26,472 nt of DNA from Bolinopsis microptera (GCF_026151205.1 NW_026971866.1:1-26472), one strand, 5' to 3'. Shown: positions 1-9,507, counted from the first letter of the stretch. The notes: generated from the sequence alone by a model not told the origin. Program-made: numbers and translations.

Positions 1-700
1 TCGAGAATTTTCTAAATGAATCTAGACTAAAGGAGCCAACTTGAATCCATAAAATTTTGAATGCTACATTTTAAAATACCGCTCTATATTTACACCGTTC
101 ACCAGTTAATATGGCTGGGAGGATTGGGAGGATTCATATTAGATTGTCGATTGTTTAAGATTAACTTGATATTTTAGCGTATCAGAGCTGAAATTTTGCA
201 TGACTATTTCAAATGACTATTTTACATGACTATTTTTTCATATTCCGGGATGTTGAGGAAGGAGGAATGGATAGCTCGCGTTTTCTGCGCGTTTTTTGGT
301 GTCTGAATGCGCAAAAAATAGTCAAGCAATCTTATAGGTAAGAAATAGTCATGGAATCTAGGAATGCGCTCGATTCGAACTTCGAGTCGATAAAATGATG
401 TAACATCGCGTTAGCCCTGAGAGCGACCAATTTTGATTTAATTTTAAATTAACGTGAATATTTTTTCCACAAGAATCTTTTTTTACCGGTTATCAACAAA
501 TTTTGACTAGGTGTTAAATTCCTGGACGCCTGACTATTTGCCACTGGGGCTGAAGTGTTAAATAGGTTATATCTCCACCGAAAGTACACTCCCCAAATTG
601 AGCGCATTGCAGTAACTTCCTTCAAACTTCATGATTTGATTCCCCGTTCAATTCTGGTCAACACAAGTCAACCTAGCGCAGAATCAAACAAGTTATAGAC
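1..700. other. non-coding stretch, no gene seen
   Basis: No convincing reading frame or RNA gene is visible. The motif tgactatttt and its complement aaaatagtca recur several times between about 200 and 360, which suggests a decayed palindromic repeat, but no clear element ends could be drawn. Confidence 0.5.
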
Positions 701-723
701 ATATTTCATACATATCAAATTGG

Positions 724-1177
724 ATGTGCTTTCTTTGGAGATATAACCGGCGCCAAATGAGAATATGGCAGGATATGTGTTTGGATGATGGGGCAAGGCT
801 TGACATTGCAGCTAGAGGTCTGTGGTCACCAATGGAGATGGCATTTTTTGATATCAGGGTTTTACACCCCGGAGCCAAATCCAACGCTAACCACAACACC
901 CCAGCAAAGATGTACAAGAAGCATGAGAGAGAGAAAGAAAGAAAATATGGAGACCGCTGTGTACAGATCGAAAAAGGAACCTGCAGTGGCCTTGTATTCT
1001 CGACCACCGGAGGTATGGGCCCACAGGCTACCATGTTCCTTAAACGAGTGACAACACTTCTGGCAGCCAAGACCAGCCAGGACAAAAGCCTCATCATGGC
1101 AAATCTTAGACGTCGTTTGCGATTTGAGCTACTTAAAACAGTTTTGATTGCAGTGAGAGGACACAGAGGACGGTATT
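724..1177 (+). pseudogene. C-terminal fragment of a repeat-encoded protein (DGARLDIAARG family)
   Basis: An open frame of about 150 codons carries the string DDGARLDIAARGLW, then AFFDIRVLHPGA, a charged HEREKERKYGDR helix, and FSTTGGMGPQAT. I recognise this as the conserved C-terminal part of a multicopy protein family common in cnidarian and other invertebrate genomes, often near retroelement sequence; its biochemical role is not established to my knowledge. The spacing of acidic residues (LDI then FFDIRV) loosely resembles a PD-(D/E)XK nuclease fold, which is inference only. The N-terminal part is missing, and the frame runs at about 1180 directly into LINE reverse-transcriptase sequence in another frame, so this is a broken copy. 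The ATG at 724 is only the first Met in an open stretch and is probably not a real start. Confidence 0.55.
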
Positions 1178-1180
1178 ATG

Positions 1181-1551
1181 AGAAAGCAAACTAAATTCCT
1201 TGGAGTAATTATTGATGACAAATTAAGTTGGAAACCACACATACAATCCCTTAACAAAAAACTAAGCAGTGCTTGTGGACGTATCTACCGTATTAAGAAA
1301 TGCTTACCAGAATCACTATATAAACAAATTTACCATTCTCTCTTTGAATCACATCTCGGTTTTGCTATTTCTGTGTGGGGAGGTATTCCTAATATCCAGT
1401 TAAAACCACTATTTATTACTCAGAAGAAATGTATAAGAATTCTATTCGGAGACCATAAAAGGTATGTAGACAAATTCAAAACATGTGCTAGAGTTAGACC
1501 GTTCGGCTCCCAACGTTTGGGTTGCGATTTTTATGTTAAGGAGTCTACCAA
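1181..1551 (+). pseudogene. LINE reverse transcriptase fragment, 5' part of a split copy
   Basis: The frame opens with TKFLGVIIDDKLSWKPH, the thumb-side motif that follows the catalytic core in CR1/Jockey-type LINE reverse transcriptases. It continues through the usual connection region with SVWGG and a basic KKCIRILFGDHKRY segment. The palm motifs that should lie upstream are absent, so the copy is 5'-truncated, as is usual for target-primed retrotransposition. The frame is interrupted after the codons for ES-T-N, where a second LINE in the opposite orientation has inserted. The same protein resumes at 3642. It is related to, but clearly diverged from, the inserted element. Confidence 0.8.
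1546..1551. repeat. target-site duplication taccaa, left copy
   Basis: The hexamer taccaa lies at the left edge of the inserted - strand LINE. An identical copy lies at 3642-3647, exactly where the interrupted + strand reverse-transcriptase frame resumes with TKPLF. Confidence 0.6.
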
Positions 1552-1586
1552 TGAAACGAAAAGTTTTCAATGAAACGAAAAGTTTT
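1549..1586. repeat. two 19-bp tandem repeats at the LINE 3' tail
   Basis: The unit caatgaaacgaaaagtttt occurs twice head to tail. On the - strand this is the extreme 3' end of the inserted LINE. Short tandem tails in place of poly(A) are known for CR1- and I-type LINEs. Confidence 0.7.
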
Positions 1587-3641
1587 ATTTTACATTCCTT
1601 TAATCATAAATAAAATAAGAGCTTAAACCACGAACTAGTTAGCTAGAAGTAAACTTGAGGAAATATTTTTGGTGATTGTATATAATTATTTAAAAACTTT
1701 ATTTGGTTGTTAGTATTTTTATTATGGTAAGTGGTTGAATTTAGTGAGACAAGGTCAGTTTCTCTATTATCTTAGAAAAATTTCTACTTTACAGTAGGCA
1801 ATGCTGAGTGGCAGGAATGAGGGACCAAAACGCTTGTGGCTTACAATGGCCCATTTACAAACCACTTCAGACATGGCAGTGATGTCATTTATGCTTAATT
1901 CGTCTGAAACTGACCCTACTGCACTTCTAACATTCTATAAAAATCTCTTCTAAAATAGGTATAAAAATGCATAACACAAAACACACAAATAAAATGTTTA
2001 TAATCCTTATATAATAAATTTCTATAGAACTTTTAAATTTCTATAAAACTAATAAACCTATTATATATATATTCATTTTGCACCCAGAGAAAGATGTGAT
2101 CACAGAGGTAGTTTCGATATTATGTTCATGACAAGGTATGGGGCTGCTGCAAGTTATATTTTGCTAAGATACTACCGCTTTTTCAAGCTTAAGTAATCTA
2201 GGCAAGGTCAATTTTAAAGTTTTTGAATTTTGTCGAACGCTGTTTAAAGCTAAGTTCCAGTCATTTGGTTCTCCTTCCTTTTGAGTGTGAGTGATGGTGA
2301 TTCTTATGGATGATTTGAGGTGATTGGGCTTATAACAGGTGAATGTAGTTAGCATGAGATTTTGTCGTACTGTATTCCATATTGTCCCTGCTCTGTATAT
2401 GTAGCTGTCTGATGGTTTAGGTGTGAGAATGAGTGTCTCTTTGCCAAGTCTGCCAGATGTTTCAAAGAGGGAGTATAGTGATATAGGGGTTCTATATTTC
2501 AAGACCTTGAAGATGTCATTAATACAATGGTAGAAGTACAGATTATGCACATTCATGATTTCATGAGTGTTGAAGAGGGGTTTTGTATGCTCCTTTCTGT
2601 AGAATTCCTTGCCCAGGATTTGCTCCCCGTAGGGTCTGCATCGTGCACTAGTTTTAAATTTATCCAAGTATGCTTCTTTATCTCCAAACATTATGCGGGC
2701 ACACATTTTCTGTGCTTTGAACAGAGGTTCAAGTTTTTTGTTAGATGCCCCTCCCCAGACAGTTATACCATATGCAAGATAGCTTTCAAACAGAGTGTGA
2801 TATAGATCTTTATGGAGTGATGTGGGAATGTTATCTTTAATTCTATTTAGCATGCCACAGCAGCTGGCTAGTTTTTTTGCTAATTTCCTTCTATGTGCGT
2901 TCCAGTTTAGGTCTTCATCGATTGTTACACCTAAGAATTTAGTTTCATGTACTCTCTCCAAGGGTATGCCATTGATATTGATTTCTTGATCAGAGGGTGT
3001 ATCTTTATCTTTGTTGGATCGAGAGTTTGAGAATTCAAGGTAACAGCTCTTGCCAGTGTTTATGTGAAGTTTATTGGCAAGCATGTAGCGGTGTACGGAA
3101 TTTAGGACTTCATTGGCTTTTTTGTATGCTAGGTTTTTACTTTTTGCAGCGACGAAGATATTTGTGTCATCAGCAAATAGAACAAATTTAGAGTTCTTTT
3201 CAGAGTTTGTAAGATCGTTTATGTAAATTAAGAACAGAAGGGGCCCTAAGCAGCTCCCTTGTGGCACTCCAAAAAGCACAGGTAGAGTATCAGATATTTC
3301 ATTGAGCACACCAACATATTGTTTACGGTCGGAAAGATAACTTTCCAGGAGTTTGTGTGCCCGTCCTCTGATCCCGTATGTGTTTAATTTTTTGAGAAGT
3401 ATTGAGTGATCTATTGTATCAAATGCTTTACTTAGGTCGATAAAGATTCCTAAAACATGATTACCGGCTTTGAGTGACTGCTGAATGTGGTGAATAGAGT
3501 AGTTGAGTGCATGTGATGTTGAATGACCCTTTCGGAACCCAAACTGGCTATCGTGCAGTATTCCCTGACTCGAGAGAAAACCATAAAGCCGTGAGTAGAT
3601 AACCTTTTCAAAAATTTTACCGAAAATTGGGAGAGTGGAAA
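1552..3641 (-). mobile_element. 5'-truncated non-LTR retrotransposon (LINE, CR1/Jockey-like)
   Basis: About 2.09 kb inserted in the antisense direction into an older LINE copy. Its 3' end lies on the left, with a two-copy 19-bp tail and roughly 600 bp of AT-rich 3' UTR. Its 5' end lies on the right and is truncated inside the reverse-transcriptase domain. The taccaa duplication at both borders marks the insertion. The endonuclease domain and ORF1 are missing, so it cannot move on its own. Confidence 0.8.
2164..3641 (-). CDS. LINE reverse transcriptase (partial, open to the 5' truncation)
   Basis: About 490 codons are open from the truncation point to a stop ending at 2164, with no internal stop or frameshift. 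Motifs appear in order: FGFRKGHST (fingers), FIDLSKAFDTIDHSILL (motif A, first catalytic Asp), GVPQGSCLGPLLFLIYINDL (motif B), FADDTNIF (motif C, catalytic Asp pair) and TKFLGVTIDEDLNWNAH, then the connection region ending in a Leu/Lys-rich tail. The enzyme would copy element RNA at a nicked chromosomal target. No start codon belongs to the element; the first initiator-like codon is GTG at 3309, inside the domain, so I take the frame back to the truncation. The intact frame indicates a fairly recent insertion compared with the other LINE fragments here. Confidence 0.85.
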
Positions 3642-3647
3642 TACCAA
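3642..3647. repeat. target-site duplication taccaa, right copy
   Basis: This matches 1546-1551 and marks the 5' truncation border of the inserted LINE. Confidence 0.6.
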
Positions 3648-3984
3648 ACCTCTATTTGCAAAACATAAATTACTAGCTGTAGAGAACCTATATAGACTAC
3701 GTTGCCTAATGGAATTTTTAAAGATAATTAAGACAAGAGTACCAATTTCAATGTTCTCTTTGTTCAATATATCTCATAGGAAAGACAATATGTTAATCAC
3801 ACCTTCTCCAACTAAACAATTCATCTATAAATCAGCGTGGCTGTGGAATGAGTTTTGTAAAATTGGCTCATTTAATTTTAATTCCTCTTGTTCTTCTGTT
3901 AAGAATAAATTACAAAAGTCACTGATGAATGCCCAAAACAGGTATGGTGCTGAATGGAATGACAAAAATTTCACTGAATTCTAA
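3642..3984 (+). pseudogene. LINE reverse transcriptase fragment, 3' part of the split copy
   Basis: The frame resumes with TKPLFAKHKLLAVENLYRL and runs to a stop at 3984. It aligns by eye with the C-terminal region of the inserted element (compare TRVPISMFSL here with RTPISLYSL there). With 1181-1551 it forms the 3' end of one older + strand LINE copy cut in two. Everything upstream of the thumb is missing. What follows the stop is probably its 3' UTR, but its end could not be located. Confidence 0.75.
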
Positions 3985-4280
3985 GTTAAACACAATATAA
4001 TCCAGGTATCGGCAGGCGCTGCCGACAAACGACATTATCATGCATATACTTCTTTATTTTCAGCAGCTAGTATGTTAGCGCGCATAACAAGGCCCTAGCA
4101 TTTTACCGCCATTCTAGGTTTCACTGATTTCACAATACACAATACACAATATGTCCAATTTGATTCTAATTGTTGCTCCTAATCTGATAATTCTAATGAC
4201 AGTGACTGCTCCCTATTAACCAACCGACCAACATTTTCGGTCGAACCCTAAAATTACTAATACCAAATTTAAACCCCACA
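3985..4280. other. probable LINE 3' flank, no gene
   Basis: No coding sequence is visible. A small hairpin, ggcaggcgctgcc, lies near 4011, and a cacaatacacaatacacaat triplet repeat lies near 4130. Confidence 0.4.
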
Positions 4281-4283
4281 TAT

Positions 4284-5145
4284 TAGTAGAGGCTCTTACG
4301 GGCATTGTCTGCTCGATACGTTAGGGACCCCAGATACACCTTACTAGACGTATTTTTGACCGTAGAATCGATTGAAAGTGGTTTCAAGATGATTGGACTG
4401 ATTGTTCTGGGGTAAAATTGCAAAAAAACCGATTTTTGGGCCAAAAATAGGCCAAAAAACCATGTTTTTTGATATTTTGAGCAAGTTAATTTTGTTGGCA
4501 TGTCGGCAAAACTTGCATAAAGATAGCTAAAAGACAGCCGCACAAGATTGTATAAAAATAAAACAAATCCCTCTATTTGTTCTGAGGTAAAAATCCAAAA
4601 AAGTGGTAAAAATTTTGACTTTTTTGCTTTAAGTTTGAATAATTTTTTGCAGTTGTATTAAATCAACCCAAAAATAGTCACATCGTGTTTGCCTAAATTT
4701 TTCCTTTCCGAGAAGTACCCACTTCATATACTTAATCGAAGTTTGAATATTGTCACTCCGCAAGCGTTTTTGCCAAATTTTCGACGCGCACTACGCGCAA
4801 AAGCATTTAGTTGTTATCAATTGGCACCCGCGCGTTCATCATAAATTTCAAACAGCTATAACTCAGCGAGATTATGTCCGTTCTAGCTCATATTTTCACA
4901 CTAAATAGAAAATAATGTGATCTTATTGCTGACAAAATATGGATATAATTACTTTATTTGCCTTAGAGTAATAGACTGTCAAAGTTTAAAACGCGCATTG
5001 GTATAGCACGTGACTAATAAGGCCAAATTTATACTTCTTAACATATTATCGATCCTTAGACATCATACTATTGTGTCCAATTAGCGGTTAGGTCTCTAAA
5101 CTCGTAGCAGAAAACACGTCTTTTTGCCCGTAAGAGCCTCTACTA
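4284..5145. mobile_element. 862-bp element with 21-bp terminal inverted repeats
   Basis: The left end begins tagtagaggctcttacgggc (4284-4304) and the right end (5125-5145) is its perfect reverse complement over 21 bp. The flanks are tat (4281-4283) and tat (5146-5148), giving a 3-bp, or minimally TA, target duplication. No transposase-like frame is seen inside, so it is non-autonomous or decayed. The termini do not match a superfamily I can name with confidence. A related end sits at 6549-6565. Confidence 0.75.
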
Positions 5146-5149
5146 TATG

Positions 5150-6009
5150 CGTGTATAGTCTCCAAATCTTCTCTCTGCTCTCGGACTTTGTTCTTTTGAA
5201 TAGAACTGTTTGTATACTTTAACAAATAGTGATTTTAACTTTGAGATAAACTGCTAGATTATTATATTTTTGTACCAATGTTCACCTAACTTAACGTCTC
5301 TCACTGACACCATCACCCGGCAACCAATTTTAAAGTATAATTTATTAACGATCTGACTACATAACAGACTGGCGGTCAGCGTTCCCCGTATAGTAGCTCA
5401 ACGGAGGGGGTAATCAGGGCACGTGTTAATGAAAAATGTACGTGTCCTTCCACAATCCCCTCTGTTGGGTCACACGTTATTGGGAACTGAGATCGCTATC
5501 GTGTAACTAGAAGCAGTATATGCAAAGTAACTTAGGTGATAGGTGATAGGCAATATGAAATTACACATCTTACTTTAACTTTATCCCGTCACCCATGGAC
5601 TTATCAATTAACGGCTGGTGGTGGTGTCATCGTTTGTCGTACTCAAAACGTTTCGCGGTTGCGAATGCCGGCCCATCGAGGAAAATCTTTTTACTTTGTA
5701 TTTTAACCATTATAAAATGTGATTAGTCGGATTATATAGATATAGTACTGAGTTCAAACAGTCCCCGAAACGAATAAGCAAACATTTGATTTTTGTTTCG
5801 GCGACTGAATCGTTGATGGGCCGGCAAATATTTGTTGTCGAGTAGTGTTGAATACTCATATTAACATGATTATTGATTTAATTTAGGAATTGTATATAAA
5901 TATCTTTGACCAAGTTTAATTGTTAATGAGAATGCACCCCAGCACTGGGCGCGCGCGGCGGCTTTGATGTTAGCGGCTACAAGCTTGAAGCTAGGCAGCT
6001 GCAGAAAAA
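5150..6009. other. non-coding stretch, no gene seen
   Basis: No open frame of interest is present. From about 5950 the sequence becomes locally GC-rich with gcgcgcgcggcgg and leads into the repeated block that starts near 6017. Confidence 0.4.
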
Positions 6010-6016
6010 ATGCCGC

Positions 6017-6178
6017 GCGCGTTCAGCGTAGGGCTTTTCGTTTTTGATTTTACAAATGACAATAAGCAACTTTTAATGATTATTAATGGAATTATCGGAT
6101 ATTTATAATTCAATATGTATTGATTCTTCTGTGGAAAATAAAAATTGTATTTTACTTAAAATTGTATTTTACTTTAAT
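6017..6178 (+). repeat. left copy of a ~160-bp inverted repeat shared with 25645-25805
   Basis: From the ccgcgcgc run through cttttcgtttttgatttt and on to two aattgtattttactt units, this block reads almost identically to the reverse complement of 25645-25805, with only scattered mismatches and small indels. The homology stops abruptly at both ends, as expected for copies of a mobile or repeated sequence. Confidence 0.85.
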
Positions 6179-6179
6179 A

Positions 6180-6550
6180 CCTGTTGATGAACTGGACCTA
6201 AATCTCGCACACACCACTAGCGATGAAGACAGGGGTGATGATGTTGATGATGAAGATGAGGAAGTTGATGATGAGGTTGAGAATGTAGAGGAAGAGGTTG
6301 CAGAAGAGTCAGCTAAAAAGAAGACTAGATTCTATTCTAATTTATTGATTATCAAATTTATTGAAATAAACATATAATATCCATTACTCCAGGAGTGATG
6401 ACAGGATATTTAAAAAAATAGATATGTGTTTCGTCCAGATGAAGTTTTCGAAATGGCATGTATCCCATTAACATAGACCTGGGCTGATGAGCCTGATTTA
6501 AATGTTAAATCTATTTTATCAAAATTAACTCATTACGGTATAGTTAAAGC
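6180..6550 (+). pseudogene. decayed exon-like fragment with an acidic tract, unrecognised
   Basis: After the repeated block the frame encodes DELDLNLAHTTSDEDRGDDV followed by a long Asp/Glu-rich run and a KKKTRF basic end (to about 6330). Farther on, in a different register and broken by one in-frame stop, comes a protein-like stretch reading FRPDEVFEMACIPLT, stop, TWADEPDLNVKSILSKL (about 6420-6540). It looks like a relic of a repeat-borne gene rather than a working one. I do not recognise the family. No good splice acceptor precedes the acidic segment. Confidence 0.3.
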
Positions 6551-6565
6551 TCTTACGGGCAAAAA
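6549..6565 (+). repeat. relative of the 862-bp element terminus
   Basis: The sequence gctcttacgggcaaaaa, followed by an acatgttttcta stretch, parallels the inward-reading right end of the 4284-5145 element. No partner end was found, so it is probably a solo or truncated copy. Confidence 0.5.
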
Positions 6566-6676
6566 CATGTTTTCTACTAATATTTTTGATGATCTTTTGT
6601 TTCATTTGTATCGTGTTTTGATTTGATTTGATTTCGGGTGAGCCAGTAAAAACTACTTTTACAAGAAAATATGTTA

Positions 6677-6866
6677 AGTTTCATTGTCCTGTCCCATTCT
6701 TGGTTGTTCGTAAACTGCTTGCGTTATTCATTACCTGGGGACCCCAGGCTATTATGTATTATGTTCGAAAAGATTCGGCGGAATGACATGCTGAGCGGCG
6801 CCCAGTAAAGTTTCATTGTCCTGTCCCATTCTTGGATGTTGGTGAACTGCTTGCGTTATTCATTAT
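6677..6866 (+). repeat. direct repeat of ~58 bp flanking one long-TIR end
   Basis: The blocks 6677-6734 and 6809-6866 both read agtttcattgtcctgtccca through gcgttattcatta, differing at a few bases. The 74 bp between them is the left terminus of the 6731-7877 element, so the junction was locally duplicated. Confidence 0.75.
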
Positions 6867-6995
6867 ATATTACTGAGACTTACAAAGCTTTTTTGAATCC
6901 TCTCTTTGATGTAATAAAATATCAATCTTATTAATCTTTTGCGTGGGCCGTGGCTGTAATTGGTTCTGAACGGTCACGTGAATGCTTGTCACGTG

Positions 6996-7090
6996 TTAAC
7001 GGGTGATACTCGTAAAATATATGTTCCATATATTAGGACCATCGACGAGTCCAACTCGGCGCGCGTCCTGGTAGGTTGTAAACCTACAAG
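6996..7090 (+). repeat. TTAA-bordered repeat end with GC-rich core
   Basis: It opens ttaacgggtgatactcgtaa and contains the core caactcggcgcgcgtcctgg followed by the small hairpin taggttgtaaaccta. The same opening and core recur at 24047-24165, 24290-24364 and 24398-24437. No right end is visible for this copy. Confidence 0.65.
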
Positions 7091-7184
7091 TCACGTGCGT
7101 TCTAAGATCCAATGAGCATTCGCACTTTTTTTCAGGGCGATGGAAGTCGTAATTCGCTCATCCCGAATTGAGATTCCGCGGCGG

Positions 7185-7238
7185 AATGACAGGCTGAGCG
7201 CCACCCAGTAAAATGACAGGCTGAGCGCCGCCCAGTAA
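7185..7238 (+). repeat. 27-bp tandem duplication
   Basis: aatgacaggctgagcgccac then ccagtaa is repeated once with a single a/g change; it is the inner motif of the long-TIR arms. Confidence 0.8.
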
Positions 7239-7481
7239 ATATATCCCCGCTCCAATAACGTTTTGTTCAAAAAAGAATTGGAAAATCAAATGATTGCTTT
7301 TTACCAATAAATAAAAAAGCGATAATTAAGAAATTATTAATGTTCATTAATCATATGAGCGGGATATAAATACCTCATTTCATTTCAAAAAATAATGCAT
7401 GGCAGGATAGTGTGCGCGCGGTGCGACGACAATCTAAACAAAAACAATTATTGTATTTATTATATAAACAATATGCCAGAC

Positions 7482-7651
7482 TTAACGGGTGATACTTTTA
7501 AAATATTTAGGTCTAAATATAGACCGTCGACGAGTTTAATTCTGCGCGCGCGGTTTTTGTCCATTATTAATGTGCTGACCCGGCGCACGATACTTTGAAG
7601 CTTCGTGCCTCGGGCAACTTCGACAAAATCTGGACGAGTATCATCCGTCAA
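7482..7651. mobile_element. TTAA-bordered MITE-like element (170 bp, diverged)
   Basis: It opens ttaacgggtgatactttt and closes with acgagtatcatccgtcaa, an imperfect reverse complement. The interior shares the gaccgtcgacgag then gcgcgcg layout with the 6996 copy. Open frames crossing it on both strands are incidental. Confidence 0.5.
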
Positions 7652-7879
7652 GCGCAGCGTCTGGGTAGATTATAAATTTACAACACCAAACGAGCTGTTG
7701 TGTGTTGATGATTACTTGTAATATTTTTAATCAAGTACAACAATTTGAATGTTCAACAACAATTGTTATGTTGTGGATTTTTACTGGGCCGCGCTCAGCC
7801 TGTCATTCCGCCAAATCTATATTCGGTTATATAAAATAATATAATAATGAACATAATAGCCTGGGGTCCTCAGGTAAGT

Positions 7880-8149
7880 GGATTTTTGTAAAAACAAAAC
7901 AAGTTATGCACGCAGGATTTACGAAGATATTAAATTTTAATTTCGACAATTCAAATCGCATATATTACAAAGGTTTTAAAATGTCTTGCTTCATTGCATT
8001 TTGCATCATCACTGTTCTCAGCAAGTCAAATTATTGCAATTGTAATTATACATATAATTTGCGTTTGGCAAAGGCCAGGCCATTACGGCATTACATTTAA
8101 GTATTTTTAATTATATTTCCAATGATTGATAATTCCCGTTAGGTGCTTC
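7880..8149. other. non-coding AT-rich stretch
   Basis: A short open frame at 7906-8100 shows no recognisable domain and no gene context; I do not call it. Confidence 0.4.
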
Positions 8150-8571
8150 AATAACTGAAATGCCAAAAGATTTCCTGTAATACCAAAGTTTTCAAGTAGT
8201 TCAAAAATATTACACAAAATAGTCGGAGATACTGGTCGATTATTTAAAGGATCTGCCTTTTATTTGACCCCTTCTTAAACAATCCAACAGCAGATGCTGA
8301 TTTAATTCCACACTTTTGGCAATTCACCAGTTTCAGCACATCCCTTAAATAATTCAGTTACTGCATTGACAAATCTGAAATCCTCAGCCAACGCTTTCAA
8401 TAATTTAGAATAAACTCCATCTGGTCCACAACTTTTATAAACATTGAGCTGAAGTAATTCACTTTTCACACTAGCAGAGTTAATTTCAAGGTCAGAAATA
8501 TTGCATATTTTTTGTTGTATTGGCTGAGCTGCCCGCAGGAGATTCCACAGCGCTAACCAATTTTTAAACAC
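8150..8571 (-). pseudogene. decayed LINE reverse transcriptase, N-terminal part
   Basis: The - strand encodes NVYKSCGPDGVYSKLLKALA then ETGELPKVW, the classic finger region preceding motif 1 in LINE reverse transcriptases (KS-GPDG...LLK then G-P--W). Continuing in the same frame come DPLNNRPVSPTILCNIFELL, matching the YRPISL...KIFE motif, but with three in-frame stops between. There is no catalytic palm and no boundary signal. It is an old, immobile fragment, separate from the LINEs at 1181-3984. Confidence 0.7.
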
Positions 8572-9015
8572 ACCCGGCCCCCTGAGATTGATGGATCAAG
8601 TTTCGAGTTACCAGATTCGAGATCTGACAGGAAAATGAAGCGTGATGCTTATTATCATTCTTTTTTCTTTTTTTTCTAATTAAGACGATCATATAAGTTC
8701 AGCAATATCCCAACTAATGGTGGTTGATCTTAAGTTATTTCATGCATATATTTCATAGATGCATCTTCCAACTTTTGAAACATTACTTTCAACCTGGTCT
8801 CACAGTATTGTTCGACACTTTCCACGATTCAGAAAATGCTTCAAATGATAACTACTGCAGTCCAGCCCTTCGCCCAGCAGACATCCCTTGAACATTCATG
8901 GTATAGGGAGTGTTTATCAGTCTAAGGTTTAGATCACATATTGCAGTAGGTTGCAGAGTGGTGTAATAACAAGAAATAAAACTTAACTTTTGGTTATTTT
9001 TCTTTTTCAATTAAA
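8572..9015. other. non-coding stretch, no gene seen
   Basis: AT-rich sequence with a ttcttttttcttttttttct pyrimidine tract near 8660. No coding signal is visible. Confidence 0.4.
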
Positions 9016-9082
9016 GGGGGGTGACTCGTCCATCTATGTCCGCTTGTCTCATAGAATCCAAAAAAGACAGGACAGGACAGGA

Positions 9083-9090
9083 CATTGGCG
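9083..9090. repeat. 8-bp target-site duplication (left)
   Basis: cattggcg immediately precedes the MITE start and is repeated exactly at 9342-9349 after its end. Confidence 0.85.
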
Positions 9091-9341
9091 CAGTGGCGTA
9101 ACAAAGGGCCCCGCCGGAGGAGGGGCCAAATCGTCGTTTGAATGTGGGACAATTTGGAAAAAATTAACACAGTACTAGCAAAACTGCGCGTTTTAATCTA
9201 GAAACACACTTTTTTATAGAGATTTTACCGGCGTATCCTAAAAGTTGTCCAATGTTAGGGAGGGGCACCAAAAGGGTAGGGGCGCCAAAAAGGGGACGCT
9301 TTTTCAGCAGTGGGGCGCCAACAGGCAACGTTACGCCACTG
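9091..9341. mobile_element. hAT-like MITE, 251 bp
   Basis: The termini are cagtggcgtaac and gttacgccactg, perfect inverted repeats of 12 bp, flanked by a perfect 8-bp duplication cattggcg. An 8-bp target duplication with CAG...CTG type ends is characteristic of the hAT superfamily. The interior is too short for a transposase, so it would rely on an autonomous relative. Confidence 0.85.
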
Positions 9342-9487
9342 CATTGGCGGACAAAAGTGGACAGCTTATGGATGTCTGCTAATGTTTGTCCGAGCCCGCC
9401 AATGTCCGTCAATGTACGCTAATATCCCAAAAAACACATCCGTTGTCTCATAGAATCCAAAAAGGACAGGACATGGCGGACATGTCA

Positions 9488-9507
9488 CCCCCCCCCCCCC
9501 CCCCCCC
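9488..9507 (+). repeat. poly-C tract (20 C)
   Basis: An uninterrupted run of 20 C marks the right tip of the G/C-tipped repeat. Similar tracts lie at 12388-12403 and 25600-25617. Confidence 0.95.

Larger units (their letters stand above)
6731..7877. mobile_element. composite element with ~80-95-bp terminal inverted repeats
   Basis: The left arm (6731-6808) starts ttacctggggaccccaggct and ends in ggcggaatgacatgctgagc then gcccagtaaa. The right arm (7780-7877) is the inverted, imperfect counterpart ending cctggggtcctcaggtaa. Inside are a 27-bp tandem duplication of the inner arm motif (7185-7238) and two TTAA-bordered sequences. No transposase frame is seen. The right-arm motif recurs at 24165-24246. 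Confidence 0.65.
9016..9507. mobile_element. G/C-tipped repeat with GGACA-rich body
   Basis: The element runs from ggggggtgac on the left to gtcac followed by a C20 run on the right, so its ends are inverted. Within it the sequence ttgtctcatagaatccaaaa followed by gacaggaca occurs twice (about 9044 and 9443), and the words tggcggaca and tgtccgc recur on both strands. A 251-bp MITE is inserted inside it. A second copy starts at 26184. Confidence 0.65.

Noticed and set aside
2527-3191. + strand frames inside the inner LINE
   Set aside because: They lie opposite the intact reverse-transcriptase frame and have no motifs.
4283-4543. 86-codon - strand frame inside the 862-bp element
   Set aside because: No transposase-like residues, and it begins in the terminal repeat itself.
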